Source of the DNA: Hemileia vastatrix
Taxonomy: Eukaryota > Basidiomycota > Pucciniomycetes > Pucciniales > Zaghouaniaceae
Assembly: GCA_030280995.1 (NCBI GenBank)
Contig: JASXTE010000011.1
Location: forward strand, 6,951,501 to 7,015,500
Reading direction: 5' to 3'
Length of the DNA: 64,000 bases
Below the pieces are notes generated by a model that was given only the letters and a program-made list of their open reading frames with translations, ran no database searches and was not told the DNA's origin. Both the position numbers and the translations under genes were made by a program. The first letter of the stretch is position 1. Each line of letters begins with the position of its first letter. Below are positions 32,853 to 45,025 of this stretch, one piece after another.

Positions 32853-35717
32853 ATGTGTGACAACAATGAAATCGTAAGTAATAAGGCAAAACCTTATAAC
32901 TTAAGACCTAGAGCTGAAAGAGCTGTTACAGGAAATCCAAATGGAGGGTCAGGAATTACTAATGATAAACAACACTCCACCAATGTCCCTGGAGGAAAGG
33001 GAAAAACTCTTAAAACAAGTGTCAATAAAGAAGTCCAAAAACACGTTGCAAGAGCAAATTCACTCCCTCTCAACCCTAATGAATACCCTAAAAATAAGAA
33101 TAAACAATATGGTAGACCAGATCAACAATCTGGAGAGAAGGGAAGCACAGTGCTTTATAGAAGTCAACCAGGCTCTAGTGGATATAAAGTCTCATCCACA
33201 AACAGTGGCACCAAATACCACAGCAACACCTCCAGCCCCAGAAGAGGACCAAAAAATAACACTCAGAAAATGGAAGTGGGATTGGTATGCCCAAAACTAC
33301 AACAACCCTCCTCAACAGGGATCGAGCAGTCACCCTTACAGGGGAAAGGCAAGGAGAGGCAGGGGAAGTGGGATAAGACCTTGGTAAGTCATCCAACTTC
33401 TTATGATCGATTGTATCAACCTAACAATGAATTACTTATAGGTAATGAGATTGATAGGGAATTATTGGATATAATTGATGAGGATTTAAAAAATTATTCA
33501 TTTGATAATAACATTTTAAAATTGTCTTTAGATGAGTACAATGTAAATAGTTTTATTGATCACCAGGATAATACTATTAATATAAAATTGGAACCAAATG
33601 AATCAAATAATGAGTCTTCTGAGTTGGACACAGAAAAAATAGAATATTTTTTAAAAGAGAATCCAATGGAATCAAAAATAATAAGTAAATTATTATTAAG
33701 AATTGAAAAATTGGAAGAGTTCTCAAAAGAGTCAAACAATAATACAGAAAAGGTATTATTACAGCTAACACAATCATTGAGTACCATAGCCAATAGATTA
33801 AAAATTATTGAAAATTCAAATAATGAATTAATCAATGAGAATAAAAGATTAAACTCTGAGATTAGAAATTTAGAAAGTAAATTAGAACACTCTCAGAATG
33901 TTATGGCCACCATTGAGGGACATGTTAAATTATCTTTTTCAAATGTAAATGATACTCTAACTCATGTACCTGTTATAAAGGATAGGTTACAAAGTGTAGA
34001 AATAGAAGTAGCAAACATGTTGAAAAATACTGAAAAAATAAAAGATAAAATGTCTTATGTGGCAAGAGTACCTGTTTTCATGAAACATGCAAATGAAACA
34101 CCAATGATGGAACATGAACATAGTGTCATGGGCTCTGAGAACAATAAATCAGTAAAAGATGAAATAAATGATCATCTTTCCAAATTAAGTGAATTACTGA
34201 ATATTCCTCAGGTTAGGGAAGCAAAAACTAACCAAAAGAACTGGCCTAAGTTAGATCAGTACCCATCTTTTGACGGAGATTCAAAATCTGATTGGCAGCA
34301 ATTCATACAAAGAATTGATAACTTAAAATTTTCATACAAATTACCTGATGAAGAAATTACTTCAAAGTTAATATCTTTATTTACAGATGTGGCCTTATTA
34401 TGGTTTGAATCTGTATTGAGTGAGGGAATTTATCACTCCTGGAATGAATGGAAGGCACTAATTGAAAGGCAATTTGGTGGCCCAAAATTTAGAATCACTC
34501 AACAAAGATTGTATGAAAGAACAAGATATAATCCAAATGCTGGAGATAAACCCATGGTCTTCTTAATGAATTTAATAAAAATCATGAAAGCTATGGATCC
34601 AAAAATGGATAATGAAGAGTGGAAAGAAAAAATAATATACAAGTTGCCTATATCAGTTAGAAACATTATTGTAGCTAGAACTGAAACCATCAGAGATACC
34701 TCTGGATTCATTAATATATGAAATGAGATATTATTAAACCACAAGTATGAAACCAAGTATAGTAATTACAGACAAAGTGTTGATGTGGTAAAACCTACTA
34801 CAAGTAAGTTACCAGTGGAGAAGAAAAAATCTTCAGATCCCCTTGTCCCTAACACACAAGAAAATAACACTTGTTACAAATGTGATGAACCTTGGGTTAA
34901 GGGTCACATGTGTAAGAAGAGAGTAAATGTTATTGAAACCTCACAGAACTCTGAACCAAGTAATCATGAAAATGAGAACATAGAATCCAGTGAGGATGGT
35001 AAAAGTAACATATCTTACAGTGATGATGAAAATGAGATATTTGTATTAGAACAGGATATTATGTTCCTGAATGATGCTATACCTCATACAGACACATCTT
35101 TAACTTCCATTGAGGAAGCTGAAATAATTAAAGATGTATCTCATGATACTTACAAAATAAAACCTATCAGAGCATTTGTTATCATATGTGGAAAAGAAAT
35201 GAATGCCATTCTTGACACTGGGGCTGCAGGTAGTGTGGTTTCAATTAATACATTAATGAAACTTGATAGTAAGTACCAGGAAAAACTAGAACCTGTTCAG
35301 ACAAAGAACTGGAGGGGTTTTTAGTTCGGTATTAAATCCAATAGGCAAGTTCAAAACTGCTGTATTCTTTAAATATAATAATGGATATGTAAGAGCAGTT
35401 TGTGAATTTGTAGTAATGGATAATAATAATTGTAGTGATTGGTTTATTATTGGAAATGATTTATTGACAAAATTTGGCATTAAACTAGATCCTGCAAACA
35501 GTTGTTTCACCATAGGCATGAATGGTAAGAGAAAATTCAAAATATGTTCTGAAAATTCAGTGTATGCCATTTCTCCTAAGGAAGAACAACTGAAAGGTGG
35601 AAGAACCACCACTGAAATGGTTGAATTGGAAAATGAAATCCAAAATGCCTCTTTCAGTCCTCAACTCTCAAAAATTGAAGATGAAAATATTTTGAGATTG
35701 ATTAAATCATATCCTAT
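32853..35717 (+). pseudogene. Gypsy element A': gag and start of pol, part 1
   Basis: Starts at ATG 32853 (MCDNNEIVSNKAKPYNLRPR). It encodes a disordered N-terminus, coiled coils, the capsid region (YPSFDGDSKSDWQQFIQR near 34260), a zinc knuckle (CYKCDEPWVKGHMC near 34875), the protease motif LDTGAAGS (near 35215) and the linker to RT. Two lesions are visible: TGA at 34719-34721 where relatives have Cys, and a one-base frameshift near 35320 after NWRGF. At 35717 the frame is cut by the 26.9-kb transposon and continues at 62638. An earlier in-frame TTG at 32763 is not used as the start because ATG 32853 aligns with the start in element C. Confidence 0.9.
32941..33387 (+). CDS. Overlapping second reading frame inside gag of element A'
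   Basis: 148 codons from ATG 32941 to TAA 33387 in another frame over gag. It encodes a coiled-coil stretch (LQEQIHSLSTLMNTLKIRI), then RKWKWDWYAQNYNN, a basic Arg/Gly tail and IRPW-stop. It is the counterpart of the frame at 23473-24045 in element C and of the broken one in D. It stays open although the A' gag-pol frame itself carries lesions further on. The stop lies on TTG|GTAAGT, a splice-donor-like sequence. Confidence 0.55.
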   Translation: MEGQELLMINNTPPMSLEEREKLLKQVSIKKSKNTLQEQIHSLSTLMNTLKIRINNMVDQINNLERREAQCFIEVNQALVDIKSHPQTVAPNTTATPPAPEEDQKITLRKWKWDWYAQNYNNPPQQGSSSHPYRGKARRGRGSGIRPW

Positions 35718-35757
35718 CACCACAGAAAATTTGGGGGGTATTGCTAGCAATACCCCT
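35718..35757 (+). repeat. Left terminal inverted repeat of the large transposon
   Basis: 40 bp: CACCACAG, AAAATTT, six G, then a perfect 22-bp palindrome (35735-35756) centred on CTAG, then T. It matches the right end with two mismatches and one extra G. The inner palindrome means each end alone can form a hairpin. Confidence 0.95.
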
Positions 35758-35768
35758 CATTTAAAAAT

Positions 35769-35808
35769 GTTGGGAAGTGGTTGGAAAGCTGTTGGAAGGC
35801 TGTTGGGA
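35769..35808. promoter_or_regulatory. Left subterminal 11-bp-phased repeats
   Basis: GTTGG(G/A)A occurs at 35769, 35780, 35791 and 35802, exactly 11 bp apart, starting 12 bp inside the terminal repeat. CACTA elements are known to carry subterminal motifs bound by an element-encoded protein; that this is such a region is inference. Other loosely related words (GGTTCAA, AGCTTGG) follow up to about 35960. Confidence 0.75.
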
Positions 35809-36611
35809 GTTCATTGTGAAACCAGATTTAAATTAATTGGACAAAGATTTGGTAATCAGTTAGACCTAGGTTCAACCAAACTCAATCACAGGTTTCTTGG
35901 AGCTTGGTGATTACTTTGATTTTGAGCTGAGCACAGATTGAGCAAAGCTTGAACATATCATTTAACATATCATAATATTCACTTTCCCATCTTGTGGAAA
36001 GCAAAATTTGATATTCGTTCTAAGAATATCTACATATATTTTCTTGCCAAGTTGGTAACAGAAGGTTAAACTGTAGTATCTCAATTATTACACTAGACTA
36101 CATAGATATTTGATAAAACATACAATTCAAATCAATTTTAATATTATTGAGATCACCATAAGTGTCTTTCCAAAGACTTACAAAAAGTATGTTAGTATCA
36201 AGATATCGTTCTAGGTAGTAGTTTCAATTTGGATTTTGAACTGACATCTAAAGCATTTTACTATTAGACAGAAACATAAATAAGTGTAATAAGAGTGAAA
36301 TTATTCTATTTTGTGATTATAATGTAACAATAATGCACATTTTTATTGAGAAAATTTTTCTTCCTCCACAAACCAAAATTTACTCTATAGGCTCAAGATT
36401 TATTTTTAAGACATATTATTCATTTCAGTTATCATTGATTTACTTCCAATATTTATTAAAAAGATAATAATAATACATGTGAAAGAATTATGAGCTTAGC
36501 ATAGCATATGCTAAAAAGTTATTTTGTCGTTTTATTCAAAACTGATTCTTCATTTTTTGCTTCAATTCATCTTTTAACAACCACTATCTTCAGATACTAT
36601 TCTTACTTAAT
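35809..36611. other. AT-rich left arm, no gene
   Basis: About 800 bp between the phased repeats and the SNF2 gene. No reading frame or structured repeat was seen. It presumably contains the SNF2 promoter. Confidence 0.5.
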
Positions 36612-39040
36612 ATGTCAAGTCTCAGATGTGTTGGACAGTTCTCAATAACAATCGATCAAATTTATATGAATGTAATTTCAAGATTTCAAAACTCACCGAC
36701 CCCCACAATTTTACAGCGAGGCCATTCGAATGTTCATATTTTTGGACTATTTGAAGAAAGAAAACCAACCCTTGTTGGTAATCTTTCTCAAGTGCAGAGT
36801 CAGCACATTGGACCACTATTGGGTGACATTGGCTCTGGATCTCACCATTTAAACCAAAGAAGTGCCTTGAATCCTATGAAGCCTTTCTATTTTCATGCTT
36901 ACTTGGTTCCAGTTTTTGGTAATCAGTATCAACTTTGGGGATGCCTCTTTTCTTCAAGTACACTAATCAGTCTTGCTAAAGAAGCATTTTCTTCTGCACA
37001 AATCGATTTATGTCCAATCCTGAACTACGACTCCACTATCTTTTTTAATATCCCGCATGTAATTTTTGAAGGCTCTTTCCAAATATCTCAGAGTACTCAA
37101 GATTGGAAAGCTGATCAACTTATCCGAGGAATCAAAACAGTTCTCAAAACACATCAACTTCAAGCAATAAATTTTATGATTGACAATGAACGAATGTTAA
37201 AGGAAAAGTTGGATATCATGTGGAGGCACCAGGACAACCATTGGCTTAGAACTGGATTCGATGACTATAAAGATCAGTTTCCTAACAATCAATTGCCGCC
37301 TGAAGGAAACGGGTCAATACTTGCTGATGATATGGGTTTGGGAAAGACACTTTCAACTCTTTCTCTTATAAGTGCAACTCAAGGTGAAGCAAGACAATTC
37401 CAGGTATCAGAAAATCAAGAAGGTATTAATCGGAGTTCAGCCACACTGATTATATGCCCCCTGGCAACACTATCGAATTGGATCAATGAAATAAGTGTGC
37501 ACTTTGAAGATAATGCACTTCCTTTCAAGGTTCTTTATGGGAAGGATTGTCAAAATACTAATGTCAATGAGCTACAGGACACTGCTATTGTTTTAACGAC
37601 CTATGAAATAGCTAGCCCAACGATGTCAAAAAATCAAAGCCAAAAAAAGATACCGGTGACTCAAATGCTCTTTTGGTATAGAGTTGTTTTAGATGAAGCT
37701 CAGTTAGTGCCCATTTCTATATCTAAAACTTAAAACTTAATTTTTATTATCAATTTTTATAAATATTCTTTTAGTTACATTAAAAATCCTTACTCGCAGA
37801 GGGCTCAAACAATATTTGACTTGGAATCCCAACACCGACTATGCTTGACTGGAACTCCACTTCAGAACAGGCCCACTGACCTTCAAAGTCTCATATTTTT
37901 TCTTAGAATCGAAAAGTGGCAAGAAGACTGGTTATGGAAGAATTTCCTTTTTCCAGGTTTGCAAAAAGGAAAGGCTAATTCTATTAAATCAATCAATCAC
38001 TTAATGAAAGTCATAAGCCTACGTAGAACAAAGGATGCAATTTTGTCTCTTCCAAAAAAGATTCAAAGGGGGATATCGGTTCAATTAGCAGATCCATGGA
38101 GGTCTAAACTTGATGTGCTTCAAGAAGGATTCACTGAGCAATATGGGCCCTCCAGAAGCACTGACTTCCCTTGGGACTCATCTGAGTTTCTAAGAGAGCT
38201 GATGATTTTAAGAAAATTCTGCAACCATCCAATCTACGAAAATCTGGATGAAACTCCAACTTTTGATTTCACCTGGCAGCATTCCGCAAAGATTTGTCAT
38301 CTTATAGGCCACTTAAAAAACTTTTTGTCTGGTGAAAGGGATATAAATTTTCCAAAAGCTGTTATATTCTCCAACTTTGCAGACTTTTTGCAGATGTAAG
38401 TGATTCTATAATGAATTGTTTTACAAAATTGTGTTGGCTTATTAAAAACAATTTTCTAATATTTCAAAATAGAATAAAAATGGCTTTAGATGACCACAAT
38501 ATTAGGTATACCCAGCTTACGGGTGAACTCAGCCGGACAAAGCAAGACAAAAATATGCATGAATTCCATTTTAATAAAAATTGCCAAGTTTTGGTTGGAA
38601 CGATTCAGGCTGCAGGAGTGGGTATAGATCTCAGGTGTGCTCAAAATGTATATATAATGGTGAGCTCAATGTCTTTTATTTCATATTAAGAACAAAAATA
38701 TTAAATTTTTTATATGTTCAATGTTGAAATAGGAGCCAAATTGGAATCCAGCAGTTGAGCAACAGGCTGTTGATCGGCTGTATAGAATGGGGCAGCAAAA
38801 TGAAGTAAATGTTTTGAATTATTTTGTACAAGGAAGTATAGAATTCAGCATGTATAAGATTCAAAGGAAAAAAATGGAGCTAACAATGTAAGCCAAATTT
38901 CATTTCTATAAATTTTAATGATAATAGTAATCATTAAAATTATGTTTTTGTTTTCAAGGCTAAGTGTCCCAAACAGTGGAAATGAGGAGTATGAGTGTGC
39001 AAACCTATTATTAAGGGAGTTTGTCAATCACTCACATTAG
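36612..39040 (+). CDS. SNF2-family ATPase (RAD5/HLTF-like core, no RING)
   Basis: Predicted exons 36612-37702, 37775-38395, 38473-38659, 38733-38887 and 38959-39040 encode 711 residues with phases agreeing at every junction. Motif I is ADDMGLGKT with K245. Motif II is DEAH (361-364), whose His codon spans the first intron and is followed by YIKNP. Later parts are TGTPLQNRPTD, LRRTKD, TGELSRTKQDKNMHEF, GVGIDLRCAQNV and QAVDRLYRMGQQ, the C-terminal helicase core. SNF2 proteins use ATP to translocate on DNA and remodel chromatin or protein-DNA complexes. RAD5/HLTF/RAD16 relatives usually have a RING between the lobes; none is seen. It is probably functional; its role in the transposon is unknown. 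The 3' end overlaps the convergent neighbour by 17 bp. Confidence 0.88.
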
Positions 39041-40145
39041 AGGAACAAAGAATTTCAAGGAGAGCAGGTAAATTTATGGGATTTTGAGGATTTAAAAGTC
39101 TGAGTTGTTGAGGATTTAGAGATGCAAGATATAAGGGAGAATAACAGTCATTCGGCAAACCCCGGGGGACATGAGAAGGATTAAGGTTAGGGGATAATGT
39201 TGAAACCAAACTGATTCTTTTGTACAAGGCCAAGTCCTTTAGCACACTGCCAGAGTAGGTTGAATTATCTCGAATATCAAAGTGTTGTTGGTCAAGATAT
39301 TGTGCAACTTTAGAAAAATCTTCAGACCTCCATTGCATTAAGATACGTCTTAACGATCCATCATTATCAATTTCGGTGTCTGAACAACATTTGATGTTTG
39401 TGAAAAGGTTGTGATAAGTTTCACAATGTGGAAGTTGTTTAAGAAGTTTAGTTCGGTTAACTGAATTCTAAGAATCTTTGTTATTTGAAATAAAGGTCAT
39501 AAATAAAAACGGTTGAAAAAAAAGGGATTTTCATACTTTTTTTTTTATTCTATATTTATGCTTTCTCACTTTGATTATTTCTTGAGAGCTATGAGAATCC
39601 TTCCCAAGTCTTAATCTATCAGCATGACCTAAAAACCAACGGTGAAGAACTCCTATTTGATTTGAGAAGCTAATTTGAGTTGAGTCAATTGGATATGCAA
39701 TCAAATTATTGGTTTTTAAGGCATTGTCCCAGTGTTTAATGAGAATATTTGCCAAGACCTGGTTCCATTTGTCAAACCAATCTAGGTTCCAAGCAAAAGT
39801 TGATCCTGGGAAACCACACATGCGAAGGTGCTCAATAAAAGATTCACGGAAAATTGGTGGAAACTTTTCTGAAACCGCTGAATTTGATTCTGGATGAGGT
39901 AGTTCAAAGGCAATGTTGCAAGAATTCATGTCGAATGATGAAAATCTGTCTAATTGCTCTTCAGTAGGGTTTTGTTTCCATCCATTTGATTCTGGTGACA
40001 TATCCAAAAGTGAACGACAAAAATTGTGTATAGATCTACAAAAGTGAGAATTGAATGGAGGCAAAGTCTCATTAAAAATTCTATTAAGTGTTCTTGTGTT
40101 TGTGGGCAGGTTTCCATGAGGAAAGTAAGAGCTACTAGGGTTCAT
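39024..40145 (-). CDS. Unrecognised two-exon gene, convergent with SNF2
   Basis: Exons 39537-40145 and 39024-39467 (intron 39468-39536, GTATGA..TTCTTAG, phase 0) encode 350 residues from ATG 40145. I do not recognise the family. Visible features are an N-terminal half with GFPGSTFAWNLDWFDKWNQVL and HRWFLGHADRLRLGKD, a basic run KVRKHKYRIKK at the exon end, and a second exon with NRTKLLKQLPHCETYHN and RRILMQWRSEDFSKVAQYLDQ. Both exons are fully open and the phase fits, so it is probably a real gene. No membrane segment or signal peptide is apparent. It might act with the SNF2 protein; that is only a neighbourhood guess. Confidence 0.65.
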
Positions 40146-40172
40146 AAATAATAAGATTAAGAAAGTGTTCAA

Positions 40173-41220
40173 TTAAATTAAACAAAGAGGAAGGATAAAT
40201 TGTTGAGCTCCAAAACTTTATGATCAAAGTTGATTTAAGGAGAAATATCACAAAAATTAAGAATAAGAAATATTTCGACTTTATGGAATTATAATATGCA
40301 TAAATTATATTTTTATATGCAACTTGAACTCAAAAGGAATGGTATAAAATAAAGAGAATGATTATGTGATAAAAGCAGACTCATTTAAGAAACGGATTTT
40401 TTTTTCTTTTCAAAAAATTCTTCCACAAAAATAATTTGTTAAATGTGAGGCTATGTTCATTTTTTGATTACCAAAAAATTATTTTTGGTCCAATATGATA
40501 GTAATACATATTCTTTTGAGTAATTTTTTTCAACCTGAATAAATAGACTAGAGTGTCACTTCATCGCATTTATGTATGAAAAGTTATACAAGGTTTCAGC
40601 TTTTATGTAATTCTTTAAGGTTTACACTTTTGTAGCATCTATTATTTGAGTATTTTTGATTTTTTCTTTATAGAAAATTCTACCTAGTACAGACCAATTT
40701 TCAAGTTGAAAGAAATATGTTTGTGATTGTTTTTTACAAAATATTTAACTTATTTTTGGGTTTAACTTTGATTTTTGGGGTAATTTTTTAAATAATTATG
40801 TTAAAAATATGGATTACTTTTCTTATAGTCCATAACTAAGAATTTTTATCAAAATCAAATAATTATAGGGTAGTTAGATATAACTCAGAAGGCATTTGAT
40901 AGAAAAATAATTAAGATGCTTGTGCGTACAACAGAATTTTTTCTATGATAGAAAATATTCTGATAAACATGCATGCATTGTTGTACAAATGCAGAGAGTA
41001 TACAGAATACAAATAAAGTAGACTGCATAACTTTAAATTAATATATAATTTATCCGATTAAAAATTAAACATTTAAACTTAAATAATTTCAACACATATT
41101 CCATCATATTCTTTTGATAAAAAAATGTAGCTTATATTAGCTAGTGCCTTTCAAAAAAAGGAATACCTTCAATCGGTAACTTCGAATAGCTAACTTATTC
41201 CTACAATTATCACAATTACA
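40173..41220. other. Intergenic region between the unknown gene and the transposase
   Basis: About 1.05 kb of AT-rich DNA between divergent genes. No reading frame, repeat or hairpin stands out; it presumably holds both promoters. Confidence 0.5.
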
Positions 41221-44200
41221 ATGCCTCCATTTTTTCATGTATGTCAATGTCAAGATCTTGGATGTGTCAATAGAAAGTATCAAACTTCTTCTGGGTCCTT
41301 TGAAGTTGGTATGGCTTTCAAAAGCTCTAATTCTTATGCAAAACATCAAGAGGAAAGAAATAGGAAGGCCCAGATGGTTATTTCTTCCAACAATCCACTT
41401 AACATTGGAAGTTCCCGCTCCACAGAAACAGTAAGCTGTATATCTATAGTTCAATGTGAGAATTAAAGTCTTTATGATGTTTCAATGATTTATTACATAG
41501 GGGCAGTTGCTATTGGGGGCAGAAGTATCTTCAACAGTCTCTAGAAACTCAAATCTCGGGGAACGGTATAGCCAAATAATTATGTGGCAGGCAGCAAAGC
41601 TTTCTCTGATTCATCATTTGAGCAAAGAAGGTTGTACTCAATTTTTGGATGAAGAAATTAAGAAGCTCAAACTTCTAGGTGATAGTGGAATACTGGATTC
41701 TGATAGCATTGTCCGCCTGGTCCCACGCTCGATAGATACAGTTTTTAGTCGATTAAAGCTCAATCAATCATTTTTCACTAAAACATGCTGTCCTAAATGC
41801 TTTGCTCTTTATGAGTATAACTCTGAATCTCAACCATCTATACTATGTTGCAATCAACCGTTTCTTTCATCATCAAAGCGCTATTTAAAAATGTTTGGAG
41901 CAGGACAAATTGCAGTTAAATGTGATGAAAGGCTGTATTTGATGGAGGAACATCAAGAACATGTAAAATACTTATCTCTTAAAACATTTCATCACCATTC
42001 TTTTATCGACTGGCTTAAGGAAAAGATCAAACTGTTCAAATTTGAGCTTCTGATTGAGAAGAAAACCCCTGTGGCAGAACGTGTAGAGTGTGATTTGATG
42101 AAGGATGTTTGTGATGGTTCAATTTGGAAAAACTTTCCCATAACCACTCCAGCTCTGGATAGCAATGATGATGAATATACGATAACTTCAGGCAAATTAA
42201 TGTTTACTTTATATGTCGACTGGTTTAGGCCTGGTGGCAATAGGATTGGAGGTCATCAGAAGTCTGTAGGCAATATTATGATGGTGTGTATGAACCTACC
42301 TCAAGAAGATAGATACAAAATGGAAAATCTTTTTTTGTATTCTATTATACCCGGACCAACAGAACCCACAAGTGAACAGCTTAATCACCTTCTAAAACCA
42401 CTGGTTAATGATCTACAAACTCTATGGGATGGTATATTGATTGAAAAGACACATCTTTATCCACGAGGCCGGAAATTAAGAGTTGCATTGTTCTCTTTGA
42501 TAGGTGACATTCCTGCAATACGAAAATTGGCTGGCTTTTCGAGTCACTCTGCAAAAATGTTCTGCTCTTTCTGTAATATCTCTAAAGATGAAATTAGTGA
42601 AAAGAATGTGGGAAATTTTTCATTACGGAATCATGAGGATCATATGTGCTGGGCAACAAAGTGGAAAAATTCTAAGTCACATTGGGAGCGTGTATCAATT
42701 GTTCAAAATCATGGGGTACGATGGAGTGAGCTGAATAACCTTGAATATTGGCGTCCAACTGAATATTGCTCAATTGATGTTATGCATTCACATATGCTTG
42801 GCAACCTAAAAGATCACAGTCTAAGCTATTTTCAAATCCAAAATGCAGCAAAAGATCTAGAAAGAAAGCTGGAAAAGGATAAAAATTGGCATGTAAGAGA
42901 AGAAGATGATGATTTCTTTTCTGATACTTCACTGCACAAACATTCGAAAAAACGTAGAAGTAGCTTAAGCACCACGAATAATGATGATGATGATACAGGA
43001 CACACGAGACAGCACAAGCGGCAAAGACGTACGAGTTCAAGACAGTCATCAAGTCATCATGGACTAGATAATGAAGGATTGGGAACAAATCGATCAAGAA
43101 GCCAGAGTAGGTCATCCAGCTCCAAATTTATTCCTCCATATAGCGATGTGGCCTCAGTACAGTCTCAAAGCAGTGACAGTAGGAATTCATTGTATAACTT
43201 AAGGCAAAGAAGCATTAGCATATCACAGAGTGAAGGATCTCACTCATCAAATGAGACAGCTAGAGATGAAGAAAATAAAAGGAAAGGTAAGGAGAAAGAA
43301 AATGAAGGTAGTAGTAATCCACGAATCACAGCAGCAGAGCTACAGGTTGTATGGAAGATGATTGATCAAGTAAGAAGACCTTCCTGGCTAACACGAGTTC
43401 CAAAATCAGTAGGATCTAAAAAGGCAGGATCCCTCAAGGCAGCAGAATGGCACATGCTGTATACTCTCTACTTCCCTTTGTCACTTATACCCCTTTGGTT
43501 TGAAAAATTTAAAGAATCTGAATCTTCAGCTTCCTCAGCTGATAACCCAAGAGAATATTATCTTCTCAAGTCACTTGTAACATTATGCTCGATCACCAAT
43601 TTTTTGACATTAAAAAATATACAGACTAATGAGCTTAAAGATCTAGATCAATTTCTGTTAGAGTATCGTGAGTGCCTTGAAGAGGGTTGGAAGAATATTA
43701 ATGCAAAGCCAAATCTGCATATCACTCAACATTATCCTGAAATGATAAAGCGTCTTGGTCCACCATCAGGTACAGCTACTTGGTCTGGAGAGCGGGTGAA
43801 TCATATATTATCTGAAATTCCAAACAATCACCATCCACGTATGTAATGTTTGTAAGAAATGATTTAAAAACTCAGCTGTGCTAATTTATTAATATTTACC
43901 ACAGGAGAGATACCGCTAACAATGCTCAAACATTGGTATCGGAAGTCTAGGGTATTAGATCTTGGTGAAGCTGAAGATAATGATCAATGTGAGACTAAAA
44001 AAATCCATATTGATCTCAATAAACAAAACAAATGGATCCATCTAAGTATGGCATTATTTACTAAATGGGTAAGGGCACGAATGGGAAAAGAAACTTCAAG
44101 ACGGGCTTTGACACCATCGGAGAAAAGTGGGGATCGGGTAGTTGAAAATGTAGCAAGCATATTGATACATGGAAAGAGGTTTACTAGTTACCATCGACAC

Positions 44201-44599
44201 ATTGCTAATTCAACAATTGAATTCTACTATGGAAAAGATAGCCAGTTTGGGCAAATTGATGATCTTTTCAGATCAAAGGAAGAGATTGATCAAATATATT
44301 TAATAGTAAGTCCTTTCAAAGAGCTCCGTCCAGAAGAAACATCAAAGGATCCCTATGAGCTTTTCCCACAAGTGCATTGTCGGTTAGTAAGAGTAGCCAA
44401 AGCAACTCAAATTGTGATTAAGAAAGATGCAATAATTGGACATGCAGCTACTGTCGAGCACAAAAAAGGAATGTTTGGAATCAAAGACGAGGTTGTCACT
44501 GCCATTGGACTGCAGACAGTAGTGAGTGAAAAAATTAATCAAATTTATTTTCTGTTGACTAACATCTTTGTGTTAATTTGGGATTCGGGAAATTTGTAG
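41221..44599 (+). CDS. Plavaka-type DDE transposase
   Basis: Predicted exons 41221-41430, 41501-43838 and 43905-44599 encode about 1080 residues. Order: N-terminal CQCQDLGC; zinc-binding CCPKCFALY with a later CC; the core with VDWFRPGG (D310), IIPGPTEPTSEQLNHLLKPLV, LRVALFSLIGDIPAIRKLAGFSSHS, FCSFC, and DVMHSHMLG (D496); a Ser/Arg/Asp-rich insertion (about 535-640); then WSGERVNHIL (E834) and EIPLTMLKHW. These match the Plavaka family of fungal CACTA-related transposases, giving a D-D-E triad at 310, 496 and 834. It should cut at the CACCAC ends. A last exon after GTGAGT at about 44521 is possible, so the C-terminus is uncertain. All core motifs are intact. Confidence 0.9.
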
Positions 44600-45025
44600 G
44601 ATTGGTGATATTTGTAAATGGTGAAAGAAATAATTCAATGCTCGATTAAAAAATGCAATGCATCCAACTTACCTTATCATAAACCAGTGAACAATTACTT
44701 TGGTTGCTTTTATTGCGAGAGAACCCATGCTTTCAATGAGTCATTTTTATCTTAAATGTAAGAATGAAAGAAATAAAATCATGATAATGAGAAATATGAT
44801 AAAATTTTTACTTAATGAATGATCTTCTTGCTCATTCATCTACTATAAATAGTTTGACCTTCCAACTTTAGCTGATAGCTATATATTATTCACTTTATTT
44901 TTCGACAAGAGAACATACACGTTTACAAGACTATATACATAGTATCTTTTTTTACTTTAGCTTTGATAGGTATAAATTTTAACAACTGATTATTTTTATT
45001 TTATTTTATTTTATTACAGTTCATT
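44600..45025. other. Intergenic region
   Basis: AT-rich spacer between the transposase and the next gene in the same direction. Nothing distinctive was seen apart from a TTTTA run just before the next start codon. Confidence 0.5.
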
